A stretch of DNA of 64,000 nt from Acidobacteriota bacterium (GCA_026394055.1 JAPKYZ010000026.1:1-64000), one strand, 5' to 3'; shown: positions 32,241 to 41,951, numbered from the stretch's first letter. Numbers and translations are program-made. Notes: generated by a model not told the origin, from the letters alone.

Positions 32241-34652
32241 CTAAGCGGGCTCGGTGCCGAGTGCGGCAACCGTCCCAGCCTCAAGCGCGGCAGTGGGAAC
32301 AAGCAGCGCCGCCACCAGACGAGCGGCCACCACCTTTCCGGCATCGCCCACTTCACCGACAGGCCCCACACAGCTGGGGCAGCCGGATTCGCAGGGGCAG
32401 GCGGCGATGAGGTCGCGGGCCATTTCGAGCAGTTTGGCGACGCGGCGGTAGAGAGGCTCTGATTGGCCGATGCCGCCGGGGTAGTTGTCGTAGAGGAAGA
32501 GGTCCGGCTCGAACTTGGGCTGGCCCTGGCTCGCGTCTTCACTGACAGCTAGGCCCAGGTCACGCGGATCGCACATCACCAGCAAGGCGCCCACGCCGCG
32601 GAGGATGTTGCCCAGGCCGGCGATGCCGTTCTGCCGCTCCGATGGCGTTAGGTCGGCAAACTGGGCCAGGAAGCTCTCGCCGAAATGGAGCCAGAAGGAG
32701 GTGGTGTGCATCTCCTGCTCCGGCATCGACAAGTTCCCTGCCCCCACGTTTTCGAGCGTGTAGAACTTGATCTTCTTGAAGCCCACCACCTGGCGGTTGA
32801 CGCGGACGTCGCCATGGATGACACGCACGCCGGGCACCAGATCGGCCGCGGCAAACTCTTCGAGCGATTTGACCTGCGAGTGCTCAATGGCCGTGGTGAA
32901 GTAGTCGCACTCCACGCGGCGGACGAACGCCTTGCGCTGCTCGTAGTCGAACTTCTCCACTTGATACTGGCGCGCCTCGTGGAGATAAATGGCTTTCTCG
33001 TGGAGCTCAGTGAGCGCGGCGGGGAACGCCACTTCGGCGATCACTTCTTCGCCCGACCCGGCGCCGCCGTAGCCTGCGTTGAAGGCGTTGCGTTCGATCA
33101 CCACGAAGTTGTCGCTGGTGACGGCGCGCAGGCTGACGGCATCGGCGGGATAGGTGTCTGAGACCCAGTGCCAGGCGTCGCGCGAATGGTGGAGGAATCC
33201 GGCGTCCTTCAGGAACGCACACAGGTCCCCGGTGTCATGAGGACCAAACTTTTCGCCATCGCGGATGGGCAGCTCAAAGGCGGCGCACTTCAGGTGGTTC
33301 AGCAGAATCTCGGCGTTGTCGGCGTTGATGTGCGCTTCTTCGGGCGGCCTCTCGAAGAAGTATTGCGGATGCTCCACGATGTATTGGTCGAGCGGGGCCG
33401 ATGAAGCCACCAGTACAGCCAATGAGGTCCGCTGGCGGCGACCGGCACGGCCCGCGCGCTGCCATGTCGAGGCAATGGTGCCGGGATAACCGGCCATGAT
33501 CACCGAATCGAGCGACCCAATGTCGATGCCCAGCTCCAGCGCGTTGGTAGCGACGACGCCGCGGATGGTGCCTTCGCGCAGCTCCCGCTCAATCGCGCGG
33601 CGTTCCTTCGGCAGATAGCCGCCGCGATAGCCGCGGATGGTCTCACTAGGGTAGGGGCCCTTCTCAGAGGCCTCTTTCAGGTACTTCACCAGGATCTCGG
33701 TGGCCAGCCGATTGTTGGCGAACACCAACGTTTGCGCGCCACGTTCGATCGATTCCACCGCCAGCCGTCGCGTCTCGTGCAGGTAGCTGCGGCGGATGCC
33801 GAGCTGTTGATTCACCACCGGCGGGTTGTAGAAGACGAAATACTTCTCGCCTTGTGGGGCGCCGTTGCGGTCGACCAGCTCAAATGGCTCCTCACAGATG
33901 GCCTGCGCGAGCTCCCGCGGATTCGCAATGGTGGCCGACGAGCAGATGAACTGCGGCTTGGACCCGTAGAACTCCGCAACACGCTTCACGCGGCGCAGCA
34001 CGTTGGCCAGGTGGCTGCCGTAGACGCCGCGGTAGTAGTGCAGTTCGTCGATGACGAAGTAGCGGAGGTTCTCAAATAGCTTGGCCCATTTGGTGTGGTG
34101 CGGCAGAATCCCGGTGTGGAGCATGTCGGGATTGGTCAGCACCACTTGGGCCCGTTCCCGGATGGCTTTGCGCGCGTCCTGCGGCGTGTCGCCATCGTAG
34201 GTGAACGCCTTGATGTCGGAGCCCAAGGCAGTGACGGCGGCGTTGAACTCGTGCATCTGGTCTTCCGCCAGTGCCTTGGTGGGGAACAGATAGACCGCAC
34301 GCGCCCCGGGCTCGTTCAGCAGCCGGTTGAGCACCGGCAGGTTGTAGCACAGCGTCTTGCCGGAGGCGGTGGGCGTCACCACGGCGACGTTGCGGCCCCC
34401 GTGCACATGCGCGAATGCCTCAGCCTGATGCGTATAGAGAGCGCCTACACCGCGCGATACCAGCGCCTCGCGCAACCGAGGGTCCACCTCCGCCGGGATC
34501 TCCACCGCTTGCGCTTCTCGAGCAGGCTGATGATGGATTGCGCGAATCGGTGAGTTCGGCCGCGCCTGCAACTCCTCGAAGCGGCGCAAGGCGGTTTCGA
34601 CGCTTTGAGGGCGGGTGGAGGCAGGCAAATCGAAGAGGGAAGGAGTTGCCAT
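32241..34652 (-). CDS. mrfA: MrfA/YprA-type DEAD/DEAH helicase with DUF1998 zinc domain
   Basis: 803 residues. This superfamily 2 helicase unwinds damaged DNA with 3'-5' polarity; MrfA of Bacillus acts in mitomycin lesion repair with an exonuclease. Visible are TPTASGKTLCYN (Walker A), FVIDELHYYRG (DEVH-type box), CSSATIAN (motif III), EREL..IRGVVATNALELGIDIG (motif V) and GTIASTWQRAGRAGRR (motif VI). The C-terminal half ends in the DUF1998 region with the cysteine cluster CPCESGCPSCVG. The start MATPSLFDLPAS is the first ATG. The gene stands alone, convergent with VapC. The 182-base gap upstream (34653-34834) holds nothing I recognise. Confidence 0.88.
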   Translation of the reverse strand: MATPSLFDLPASTRPQSVETALRRFEELQARPNSPIRAIHHQPAREAQAVEIPAEVDPRLREALVSRGVGALYTHQAEAFAHVHGGRNVAVVTPTASGKTLCYNLPVLNRLLNEPGARAVYLFPTKALAEDQMHEFNAAVTALGSDIKAFTYDGDTPQDARKAIRERAQVVLTNPDMLHTGILPHHTKWAKLFENLRYFVIDELHYYRGVYGSHLANVLRRVKRVAEFYGSKPQFICSSATIANPRELAQAICEEPFELVDRNGAPQGEKYFVFYNPPVVNQQLGIRRSYLHETRRLAVESIERGAQTLVFANNRLATEILVKYLKEASEKGPYPSETIRGYRGGYLPKERRAIERELREGTIRGVVATNALELGIDIGSLDSVIMAGYPGTIASTWQRAGRAGRRQRTSLAVLVASSAPLDQYIVEHPQYFFERPPEEAHINADNAEILLNHLKCAAFELPIRDGEKFGPHDTGDLCAFLKDAGFLHHSRDAWHWVSDTYPADAVSLRAVTSDNFVVIERNAFNAGYGGAGSGEEVIAEVAFPAALTELHEKAIYLHEARQYQVEKFDYEQRKAFVRRVECDYFTTAIEHSQVKSLEEFAAADLVPGVRVIHGDVRVNRQVVGFKKIKFYTLENVGAGNLSMPEQEMHTTSFWLHFGESFLAQFADLTPSERQNGIAGLGNILRGVGALLVMCDPRDLGLAVSEDASQGQPKFEPDLFLYDNYPGGIGQSEPLYRRVAKLLEMARDLIAACPCESGCPSCVGPVGEVGDAGKVVAARLVAALLVPTAALEAGTVAALGTEPA

Positions 34653-34834
34653 TTTCGCTTTTTCTTCGGCTCAGTTGAGCGTAGCGCGAAGCGGCGTTTG
34701 GCGCAAGTAGCAAGGCCCAACGGAGCCCAGTTAATTAGGAGAAACCGAAGTAATGGTGAAGGCTCGAACAGCGGCGCGCGAGGGGGCCGGGACATCGCGG
34801 TGCCCGCGCAACGGGCAACCCGGCACGGGCCGAA

Positions 34835-35143
34835 TTACTTAGTGCGGACGAACTCGTAGCGCTCGAGGGTGGCGGCCACTTGAGGAAGATCAGCAGCACC
34901 CTTGGCGGACCGGCGGATCACTTTCCCGCGGCACAGCAACTCCACCGCATCCTGCGCCGTTGAGGGCAGCGTGATGCGATATTCAATGGGATCGCCCACT
35001 TCAAAAGCAGTTTGAGACTGGAACAGCACCCCTCCGGACGAGAGGTTCCTCGTTTCACAGGTCTCGAATTTCGCCGCACCCGCGGGCCGCAATTGAAGCG
35101 GCAACTTGAGTTCGAAGCGTTTAAATCGTCGTTGATCAGTCAC
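34835..35143 (-). CDS. PilZ domain protein
   Basis: 102 residues from GTG 35143; the frame is open to 35227. The c-di-GMP motifs are present: QRRFKRFELKLPL supplies RxxxR, and TRNLSSGGVLFQS the (D/N)xSxxG. The strands FEVGDPIEYRITLP and CRGKVIR follow, making a single-domain PilZ protein. It is probably a c-di-GMP receptor adjusting motility, surface attachment or envelope functions; the partner is unknown. It is monocistronic, divergent from the small membrane protein gene. Confidence 0.85.
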   Translation of the reverse strand: MTDQRRFKRFELKLPLQLRPAGAAKFETCETRNLSSGGVLFQSQTAFEVGDPIEYRITLPSTAQDAVELLCRGKVIRRSAKGAADLPQVAATLERYEFVRTK

Positions 35144-35281
35144 GGACTCTATTACTCTACGGCCTGATGAAGAAGTTTTCAAGCATAAACCGGACCCAAT
35201 GGCGGCAAAAAGCCCTAGTACTCTCACTGGGGTAGTTTGCCGCCCTTATCTTGACCGGCGCGGCTGTTACGATGAGAGCAA

Positions 35282-35485
35282 GTGCTTCGGAAAGTCATGC
35301 GTATCGCGGCCGGCGTGGGGCTGATTTTGATCGGCATCGTGGGCTTGATCCTGCCAGTGATGCCCGGATGGGTGTTCATTATTCCCGGCCTGGTGATTCT
35401 GGGCGACTACTTCCCGCCGATCAAGCGGCTGCTCGATTGGGCGAAGGCCAAGCTGGAAGCGGAGAAGGCCAAGCACTTCAAGTAG
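35282..35485 (+). CDS. Small PGPGW-like membrane protein
   Basis: 67 residues from GTG 35282; ATG 35297 is an alternative. Two spans (AGVGLILIGIVGLILP and WVFIIPGLVILGDYF) flank the VMPGWVFIIPGL segment that marks the PGPGW-type family. A basic tail follows (RLLDWAKAKLEAEKAKHFK). Function is unknown. It is convergent with the APC permease. Confidence 0.75.
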   Translation: MLRKVMRIAAGVGLILIGIVGLILPVMPGWVFIIPGLVILGDYFPPIKRLLDWAKAKLEAEKAKHFK

Positions 35486-35518
35486 CGCCGGGCCGAAGGC
35501 GTGCTTAATCTCCGGCGG

Positions 35519-37000
35519 CTAGCTGCGCACCCGGGGGCGCGAGTAGAGAAAGTAGATCCCCAAGCCCGCGGCCAGCCAGACAAAGAACAGCAGCCAGGTC
35601 TGCAGTGGCAGGCTCAGCATCAGCATCAGGCAGGAGAAGACGCTGATCAGTGGCAGCCACGGCACCAGCGGCACGCGGAAGCTGCGGTGGCGGTTGGGCT
35701 GCGTGCGGCGCAGCACGATCACGGCGACACTGGCAATGACAAACGCGAACAGCGTACCGATGTTCGACAAGTCGGCAAAGGTGCCGATGTCCCACACCAT
35801 CGCGGGAACGCCCACGAACAGGCCGGCCACCCACGTGGAGATGTGCGGCGTCTTGTATTGAGAATGGAGGCGGGAGAAGATGCCGGGCAACAGCCGGTCC
35901 CGCGACATGGCAAACCAGATGCGCGCCTGGCCGTACTGGAAGACCAGCAGCGATGACACCATGCCCGTCAGCGCTCCAATGGCCACCAGCCAGCGGATGT
36001 TGGAGTAGCCCAGGTTTTTGAGCACCGTCACCACCGGCGCCGCGTTGTCCAGCGTCTTCCAGTTGGCGACGCCCGTCAGCACCAGCGCCACGCCCGCATA
36101 GAGGATGGTGCAGACGAACAACGTGGCGATGATGCCGATGGGCAGATCACGTTGGGGGTTCTTGCATTCTTCGGCGGCGGTGGACACGCTGTCAAAGCCG
36201 ATGTAGGTGAAGAACACGATGGCCGCGCCGGTCATCACGCCGGGCATCCCGTTGGGGAAAAATGGATTCCAGTTCTGGATGTCGACGTGTTTGGACCCGA
36301 CGACGATAAACACCAGGATCACCGAGATCTTCACCAGCACCATGATGTTGTTGGCGTTGGCCGATTCCTTCACCCCACGCACCAGCATCCAGGTCAGCAG
36401 CATCAGGATGATGAAGGCGGAGACGTTGACGTGGCCCGTAAAGGCGCCATTCATGAACATGGGCTCGGAAAGCCACTGGGGCAAGGCAAAGCCAAACCGT
36501 TCGAGCACATCATTGACGTGGGCCGAAAATCCGACCGCCACGGCCATGTTCGAAACGGCGTACTCCAAGATGAGATCCCAGCCGATGATCCAGGCCACGA
36601 TTTCGCCCAGCGCGGCGTAGGCGTAGGTGTAGGTGCCGCCCGCGATCGGGATCATCGACGCCAGCTCGGCATAGCAGAGGGCCGCGAAGCTGCACGCCAG
36701 GGCCACCAGGACGAACGAGAGCGAGATACCGGGGCCCGCTCCCAGCCGGCCGACGGTGGAGACCGCATTGGAGCCTTCCCGCAGCAGGTCGAGAATGGGG
36801 GCGTTCAGGATGGAGCTGAAGCTCATCGTCTGGCCCGCGGCGGCGGTTCCGGTGAGGATAAAGATCCCGGACCCGATCACCGCGCCGATGCCCAGGGCGG
36901 TCAGCGTCCAAGGACCCATCGTGCGTTCCAGGCGCTTGCCATGAGCTTCGCTGGCAGCCAGCAGTTCGTCAATCGACTTCGTGCGGAAGTAACCGGACAT
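35519..37000 (-). CDS. APC family amino acid permease (CAT-like)
   Basis: 493 residues with 12-14 spans. TLTALGIGAVIGSGIFILTG (first span with the GxG-x-G backbone motif), SMIPIAGGTYTYAYAALGE and FFTYIGFDSVSTAAEECKNPQRDLP are hallmarks of the cationic amino acid transporter group (YfnA/mammalian CAT type). It imports amino acids across the inner membrane by proton symport; specificity cannot be read. No amino acid enzymes are adjacent. The N-terminal RTKSIDELLAASEA is the usual cytosolic leader helix of this group. Confidence 0.9.
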   Translation of the reverse strand: MSGYFRTKSIDELLAASEAHGKRLERTMGPWTLTALGIGAVIGSGIFILTGTAAAGQTMSFSSILNAPILDLLREGSNAVSTVGRLGAGPGISLSFVLVALACSFAALCYAELASMIPIAGGTYTYAYAALGEIVAWIIGWDLILEYAVSNMAVAVGFSAHVNDVLERFGFALPQWLSEPMFMNGAFTGHVNVSAFIILMLLTWMLVRGVKESANANNIMVLVKISVILVFIVVGSKHVDIQNWNPFFPNGMPGVMTGAAIVFFTYIGFDSVSTAAEECKNPQRDLPIGIIATLFVCTILYAGVALVLTGVANWKTLDNAAPVVTVLKNLGYSNIRWLVAIGALTGMVSSLLVFQYGQARIWFAMSRDRLLPGIFSRLHSQYKTPHISTWVAGLFVGVPAMVWDIGTFADLSNIGTLFAFVIASVAVIVLRRTQPNRHRSFRVPLVPWLPLISVFSCLMLMLSLPLQTWLLFFVWLAAGLGIYFLYSRPRVRS

Positions 37001-37083
37001 TGCGATCAGGGTAGCACTCCGGCCGAAGACGGTTTGATGATGTCGCGATTTTCCGTGAGGGATCCGGCTCCAAATGCGCCGAA

Positions 37084-39513
37084 TTACTCGTCGCGGAGCG
37101 CTTCCACGGGGTTCACCGCCGCGGCCCTTCGCGCCGGTGCCCAGCAGGCGAGCATGGCCACAATGGAGAACAGGATGCCCACGCCGCCCAGGGTCAGCGG
37201 GTCGGTTGCCTCCACGCCAAACAGGAACGTCTCGAGCACGCGCGAAAGGGCGACCGCCGCAATCAGGCCGGCCAGAACGCCGCTGCCGATGATCCGGAAT
37301 CCTTCACCGAAGATGAGGCCACGGATGTCCCGGCTCTCGGCGCCCACGGCGGCCCGGATGGCGAGCTCCCGCCGGCGGGAGGCCACCGAAAGAGAGAGCA
37401 CGCCGTAGATGCCCACCAGCGTCAGCACGCTGCCGGCAATGGCGAAGCCCGCCAGCAGTTGCATGGCAAACGTGCGGGTGGCCAATGAATCACCCCGCAC
37501 GTCTTCCAGCGTCTTGATGTTCTCGACAGCGGCCGTGGGAAGAACGGCATGGAGTTCGCGCTGAATGGCGGCCGTGATGGCGTGGGGGTCCGCCGCCGTT
37601 CGCACCAACAGGTGCTTTGAAAAGGCGGAGGCCTGCCACAGCGAGAGATAGATCTCGGGCTCGGCCGCTTGCGTCAGGTCGGCGGTGCGGCCATTGGAGA
37701 CGACTCCGACGATTTCGGTGGAAGGACGGTCCCGTCCGGCGGCCCAGAATTTCTTGCCGATCGCGCTGCCCCCGGGGAAGTACCGGTCGACGAACGCTTT
37801 GTTGACCACGGCGATCTGCGGCGCTTTGCCATCATCGCTCGACCGGATGTCGCGGCCTTCGATAATCGGCAGCCGCAGCAGGTTGAAGTAGCCTTCAGTG
37901 GCGGAGCGCAGCGGGATCGCGATCCGGTCACTTTGCTTGGCGGCGGTGGGCTGCCCTTCGATATCGAGCTGCCCCGGCCAGTTGTTGCCGGTCAGCGGAA
38001 CACCCCATGCAAAGGCGGCGCTTTCCACGCCCGGAATGGCGGACACCTTTTCAAGAGCGCGATGGTGGAAGTCCTCCCACTGACCCTGGACCGCGGTGAC
38101 GCTCATGGTGAGGATGTGGCCGGTTTCAAAGCCGGATTGCACGTTGGCCAGATTCACCATCGTGCGGATCAGCAGGCCCGCGCCCACCAACAGCGCCAAT
38201 GTCAGGGCGGTCTGGGCCATCGTCACGGCGCGCAGCAGGCGCCGTTCGCCACCGCTGGCGCTGTTTTTGGGGCCAGCGCTCTTCAGCACCTCATTGGCGT
38301 CCAGCCGGGAGGCGCGAAATGCGGGGAAGAGCCCGGCAATCACCGCCGCCAGGACCGCCGATAGCAGGCCGAACAGCAGCACGGGCCATCCAGCGCTGAC
38401 CGCGTCCAACCGGGGGATCGCATGCCCGGCGATCACCTTGAACAGATTCACCACTCCCGCCGCAATGCCCGCTCCCAGCGTTCCCCCCAGCAGCGCGAGC
38501 AGCGCGTTCTCAATCGAGACCTGACGGAAGAGAGCCGCCCGTCCGACACCCAGCGCGGTACGAACGGCGTACTCCTGTTGCCGTTGCAATCCTCGCACCA
38601 GCAACAGGGCGGCGACGTTGCCACAGGCGATCAACAGCACCAGTGCGGCGGCGCCCAGCAGCGGCAGGAGAATGCGGTTGCCATCCGAATTCATGTGCGC
38701 GGGCAGGGACTTCACCAGCGGAGCAAAGCCGGCCAGTTCCGGTTCCTCACGCGCCACGCGGGAGGTCAGGACTTTCAGTTCGGTTTCGGCCTCGCTCACC
38801 GAGGCGCCCGGCTTCAGGCGAGCGATGACGTTCCACCCGGTATTCTTCAACCGGGTGGGGTTGGGGACGGCGGGCACCCAGAATTGCACGGTCGAGTTTT
38901 CGTTGTAGTTGGGCTCCTTCGACGCGCCGGGAACGGGCAGGAACCGGACGTTGGGCGGCATCACGCCGATGATTGTCGGGGGCGACTGCACGCGGCTCAT
39001 GCGGATGGTTTTGCCGATGATGTTGGGGTCGCCATTGTATTGCCGCTGCCAGAGTTCGTAGCTGAGGATCAGCACGGGATCAGAGCCCGGCCGCCCGTCT
39101 GCTTCACTGAACGTGCGCCCCATGATGGGCTGCAGACCGGTGACCTGGAAATAGTCCTTGGTGACCGGCATCCCTTGCAGAGACTTGCTGCCTTCATCGA
39201 GAACCATGAAGTTGAAGGTCCACGCGTAGGCGGCGACGGATTCCAGCGACTTGGCCTCTTTTTGCCAGCCCATCCATTGCAACGGCGCCCAGCCGCGCGG
39301 GCTCTGCATCGGCTGACCATCCGCCCGCGCGGAGTCGATCAAGACCAGGCGGTCAGGCTCGCGATACGGCGGCGGCGTCAGCAGCACGCCTTGGATCAGG
39401 CTGAAGACCGCCGAAGTGGCGCCGATCCCCAAGGCCAACGTGAACACGGCCAGAACCGTAAAACCCGGCTGCTTCAGCAGCATGCGGACAGCAAAACGCA
39501 AATCTCGCAACAT
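37084..39513 (-). CDS. ADOP family ABC-type permease (duplicated FtsX/MacB)
   Basis: 809 residues. The N-terminal MLRDLRFAVRMLLKQPGFTV is the start of nearly all acidobacterial duplicated orphan permeases. Each half has a MacB-like periplasmic domain (first: VPVTKDYFQVTGLQPIMGRTF; second: LPIIEGRDIRSSDDGKAPQIAVVN) and an FtsX-type four-helix unit; the last ends AVNPVEALRDE. No ATPase gene lies nearby, the 'orphan' state that defines the family, so it may borrow an ATPase from elsewhere. It is probably a mechanotransmission-type exporter of peptides or drugs. Domain order, not substrate, is clear. Confidence 0.93.
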   Translation of the reverse strand: MLRDLRFAVRMLLKQPGFTVLAVFTLALGIGATSAVFSLIQGVLLTPPPYREPDRLVLIDSARADGQPMQSPRGWAPLQWMGWQKEAKSLESVAAYAWTFNFMVLDEGSKSLQGMPVTKDYFQVTGLQPIMGRTFSEADGRPGSDPVLILSYELWQRQYNGDPNIIGKTIRMSRVQSPPTIIGVMPPNVRFLPVPGASKEPNYNENSTVQFWVPAVPNPTRLKNTGWNVIARLKPGASVSEAETELKVLTSRVAREEPELAGFAPLVKSLPAHMNSDGNRILLPLLGAAALVLLIACGNVAALLLVRGLQRQQEYAVRTALGVGRAALFRQVSIENALLALLGGTLGAGIAAGVVNLFKVIAGHAIPRLDAVSAGWPVLLFGLLSAVLAAVIAGLFPAFRASRLDANEVLKSAGPKNSASGGERRLLRAVTMAQTALTLALLVGAGLLIRTMVNLANVQSGFETGHILTMSVTAVQGQWEDFHHRALEKVSAIPGVESAAFAWGVPLTGNNWPGQLDIEGQPTAAKQSDRIAIPLRSATEGYFNLLRLPIIEGRDIRSSDDGKAPQIAVVNKAFVDRYFPGGSAIGKKFWAAGRDRPSTEIVGVVSNGRTADLTQAAEPEIYLSLWQASAFSKHLLVRTAADPHAITAAIQRELHAVLPTAAVENIKTLEDVRGDSLATRTFAMQLLAGFAIAGSVLTLVGIYGVLSLSVASRRRELAIRAAVGAESRDIRGLIFGEGFRIIGSGVLAGLIAAVALSRVLETFLFGVEATDPLTLGGVGILFSIVAMLACWAPARRAAAVNPVEALRDE

Positions 39514-39645
39514 AGATCGGCTCCATCAAAAGAGAGTATGGTCTCTACTAATACGGAGAAGGTGAGGCGCAGTTCCGTTCTCTTCAGTAAACTTTTTTAG
39601 TTCTTGCTGAACAGCGCCATAGACGGACAAGCAACCGAGTTGGCC

Positions 39646-40500
39646 TCAGCGGGCGCTGCTGAGGAGGGCGACTCCGATGGCGATCAGCGCCGCACCGCCC
39701 AATCGCCGGGCCCCTTGACGCTCACCCAGCAGCGTCGCGCCCAGCCCCACCGCAAACAGCATGGACACTTCACGCGCCGGGGCAATGTGGCTGACCGGCG
39801 CCATCCGCATCGCATACAGCACCAGGATGTAGGCCAGCGGCGAAAGCACGGCCACGCCTAAGGCGGCTTTCCCATGCTGGCGGGCCGCTTGCCGCAATTG
39901 CCGCTGCCGCGTGAGCATCACGGGCAGAAGGAGAATTGTGCGGACGAGGTTCGATAGATAGTCCAGCAGCAGCGGCGGCAGGCCGATGGTGCGGACCGAG
40001 CGCGCGTCCACCAGTGTGTAGAGGGCGATGCAGGACCCGGTAGCGACTCCATACCCAATTCCGGCCCACGACACCGACGCATGCTGACTTTTGGAAAGCA
40101 TCACAATGCCACCCGTCACCGCCGCCAACCCCAATGCCGCCGTGGCACTCAGCGGTTCACCGAGGAGCGCAATCGCGCCCAGAAAGGAAAGCAAAGGCCC
40201 CACGCCGCGCGCCACCGGGTAGACGACGCCCAAGTCGGCCACCTGGTAGCCTCGCTGGAGAATGAGGGCGTAGAGAAAATGCAGCAGTCCGCTCGCTGCC
40301 ACCAGCAGCCAGCCCGCTCCGGTGATGCTCGCGGGAAGGGACTGCCATTGCAGGAACGCCAACGGAGCAAACAGCACGCACGAGAGCCCGCAATAGAGCA
40401 CCACAAAATCAGCGCCTGCCGACGCACGTTTCGCTAGCAGATTCCAAGAAGCGTGAACAAGACCGGCGACAAGCACCAGCACCAGGGCCGGCAAGGGCAT
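39646..40500 (-). CDS. EamA/DMT family transporter
   Basis: 284 residues from ATG 40500 with GAGG seven bases upstream; the longer frame to 40638 is not supported. Ten spans form two EamA repeats: GLVHASWNLLAKRASAG and DLGVVYPVARGVGPLLSFLGAIALLGEP in the first, and APVSHIAPAREVSMLFAVGLGATLLGER in the second. Substrate is likely a small metabolite exported across the inner membrane; unknown. The gene is upstream of the ADOP permease, with a 132-base gap. Confidence 0.88.
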   Translation of the reverse strand: MPLPALVLVLVAGLVHASWNLLAKRASAGADFVVLYCGLSCVLFAPLAFLQWQSLPASITGAGWLLVAASGLLHFLYALILQRGYQVADLGVVYPVARGVGPLLSFLGAIALLGEPLSATAALGLAAVTGGIVMLSKSQHASVSWAGIGYGVATGSCIALYTLVDARSVRTIGLPPLLLDYLSNLVRTILLLPVMLTRQRQLRQAARQHGKAALGVAVLSPLAYILVLYAMRMAPVSHIAPAREVSMLFAVGLGATLLGERQGARRLGGAALIAIGVALLSSAR

Positions 40501-40783
40501 CGCAATCCTCAAAAAAAGGAGATGTCCCGATCTGTCCGCCTCTGGGTTTTTATCCCTCGGGTGCTCGGCCACGGGTGTGGCCCTCTGTGGCGCTCGGACC
40601 AAGCCCGCCGCATTGGGCGCTGGAACCCTAGCCACCATTCCATCGAGTTTTTCCAGAATAGCAAAGCTCGCCCTGAGCCCCCCCCCTCATCGACACGGTG
40701 GCGGGTTGGCGGCGGGAGCGGGTCGACACACGCTCGGTGAGAGGTTGCGGGCTATGGTTGTCCAGTTCGGAATTCTCAGCGAA

Positions 40784-40819
40784 CTCCGCTCCATTCTGTC
40801 GCGGCTCAGCGTGAGGCGT
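40784..40819 (+). repeat. Dispersed repeat, copy 1 (partner at 48120)
   Basis: 36 bases with three mismatches to 48120-48155, same orientation. It carries CTCCGCTCCAT and CTGTCGCGGCTC. The second copy is preceded by an inverted ATGGAGCG, as expected of a palindromic element. Confidence 0.65.
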
Positions 40820-40843
40820 TGGCTTTTTCCGGCACTCTTGCTG

Positions 40844-40869
40844 TATGCTGAGCCATATGGTTCAGTATA
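40844..40869. promoter_or_regulatory. 26-base imperfect palindrome before the DUF1801 gene
   Basis: The two 13-base halves (starting TATGCTGAGC) differ at only two paired positions and meet in CATATG. Size and symmetry fit a dimeric repressor site; the location just upstream of the start suggests control of the DUF1801 gene. Confidence 0.4.
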
Positions 40870-40891
40870 GTCCACCCCCCTCCGAAGCCTT

Positions 40892-41386
40892 ATGACGCAG
40901 CCCATCGATCAACCCGCGAAGCGCGCGGCCGGCCGCGGGCGCAAGAAGAGCGCCCCGGCCGAGCCGGTGAAGCTGCTGGCCGCCATGACGGGCAAGGCCA
41001 GCGCCGCCAAGGCCGCCACGGGCGACGCGCCGGTGTTCGCCTACATCGCCAGCTTGCCGCAGCCGCAGCGGAGCATCGCCGAGCGGATCGATGCCCTGGC
41101 GGCCCAGAGTTTGCCGGGTCTCCAGCGAGCGGTGAAGTGGGGCATGGCCTACTACGGGGTCGACGGCGGCTGGTGCTTCTCCTCCGGCGCCTTCATCGGC
41201 CATGTGAAGCTAATGTTCATCCGCGGCACCGAGATCCAACCGGAACCACCGGTGACACCGATCGGGATGGGCAAATCCACCCGCGGCGTGGAGCTAGCTT
41301 CCGTTGACGATATCGACGAGCGCCAATTGGCGGCATGGATGAAGCAGGCCGCCACCAAGCCTTTCGTCGGGGGAAAGAAGCGATGA
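40892..41386 (+). CDS. DUF1801 domain protein
   Basis: 164 residues. The first 40 are Ala/Lys/Pro-rich and basic (RAAGRGRKKSAPAEPVKLL), probably disordered. The rest is a DUF1801 domain: AERIDALAAQSLPGLQRAVKWGMAYYGVDGGW, FIGHVKLMFIRG, then STRGVELASVDDIDERQLAAWMKQA (quoted in blocks of the family pattern). The fold resembles frataxin-like YdhG proteins; the role is unknown, though a link to stress has been suggested for the family. It is preceded by an operator-like palindrome and followed 28 bases later by the DUF1697 gene. Confidence 0.83.
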   Translation: MTQPIDQPAKRAAGRGRKKSAPAEPVKLLAAMTGKASAAKAATGDAPVFAYIASLPQPQRSIAERIDALAAQSLPGLQRAVKWGMAYYGVDGGWCFSSGAFIGHVKLMFIRGTEIQPEPPVTPIGMGKSTRGVELASVDDIDERQLAAWMKQAATKPFVGGKKR

Positions 41387-41414
41387 TGACCTAGCTGCCA
41401 CGATAGAAGCACCC

Positions 41415-41951
41415 ATGCCAAATCTCAAGGCCTATGTTGCCCTTTTGCGAGCCGTCAATGTAGGCGGTACCGGCAAGCTCCCGATGAGCGATCTTACCGC
41501 CATGTGCGAGGAGGCGGGATTTGCTCGCGTCCGGACCTACATCGCCTCGGGCAACGTTGTGTTTGCCAGCACGCTCGACGAAGAGGGTGTCAAGACAACG
41601 CTTGAGAAGAAGCTGGCAGCCTACGCCGGCAAGCCAGTGGGTGTCCTGGTTCGCACCGCGAGTGAAATGGCAGCGGTGCGGGATGGTAACCCCTTTGCTG
41701 ATCGCGCGGGCAACCGGGTGGTCGCAATATTCCTTGATCGAAAGCCTCCCTCGGATGCAGTCGAGGCGGTGAAGAACAAAAGAGACGAAGTCCTGGCGTT
41801 GGGAGCGCGAGAGATCTACGTCGCCTATACCGAAGGCATGGCCGACTCGCGGCTCTCGATTCCGGCAGCCAAGACCGGCACCGCGAGGAACATGAATACT
41901 GTGGCGAAACTTGCTGAATTGGCCCGCGAACTTTGCCCTGGTGGACGCTAG
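41415..41951 (+). CDS. DUF1697 domain protein
   Basis: 178 residues, normal for the family. AYVALLRAVNVGGTGKLPMS at 6-25 and ARVRTYIASGNVVFAS are the diagnostic DUF1697 blocks, and the C-terminus RLSIPAAKTGTARNMNTVAKLAEL (read in parts) is also typical. Biochemical role unknown; it is a small cytosolic protein. It may be co-transcribed with the DUF1801 gene. Confidence 0.9.
   Translation: MPNLKAYVALLRAVNVGGTGKLPMSDLTAMCEEAGFARVRTYIASGNVVFASTLDEEGVKTTLEKKLAAYAGKPVGVLVRTASEMAAVRDGNPFADRAGNRVVAIFLDRKPPSDAVEAVKNKRDEVLALGAREIYVAYTEGMADSRLSIPAAKTGTARNMNTVAKLAELARELCPGGR

Larger units (their letters stand above)
40501..40891. other. 391-base gene-free stretch with a repeat and an operator-like palindrome
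   Basis: No convincing gene. A 36-base block at 40784-40819 matches 48120-48155 at 33 positions. A 26-base imperfect palindrome centred on CATATG lies at 40844-40869, about 22 bases before the DUF1801 start. The first 280 bases show nothing I recognise. Confidence 0.6.

Noticed and set aside
38422..39600. 392-codon plus-strand frame opposite the ADOP permease
   Set aside because: Gln/Arg/His-rich shadow; the permease reading is complete and typical.
40577..40870. 97-codon plus-strand frame in the gap before the DUF1801 gene
   Set aside because: It runs through the dispersed repeat and palindrome and has no recognisable pattern.
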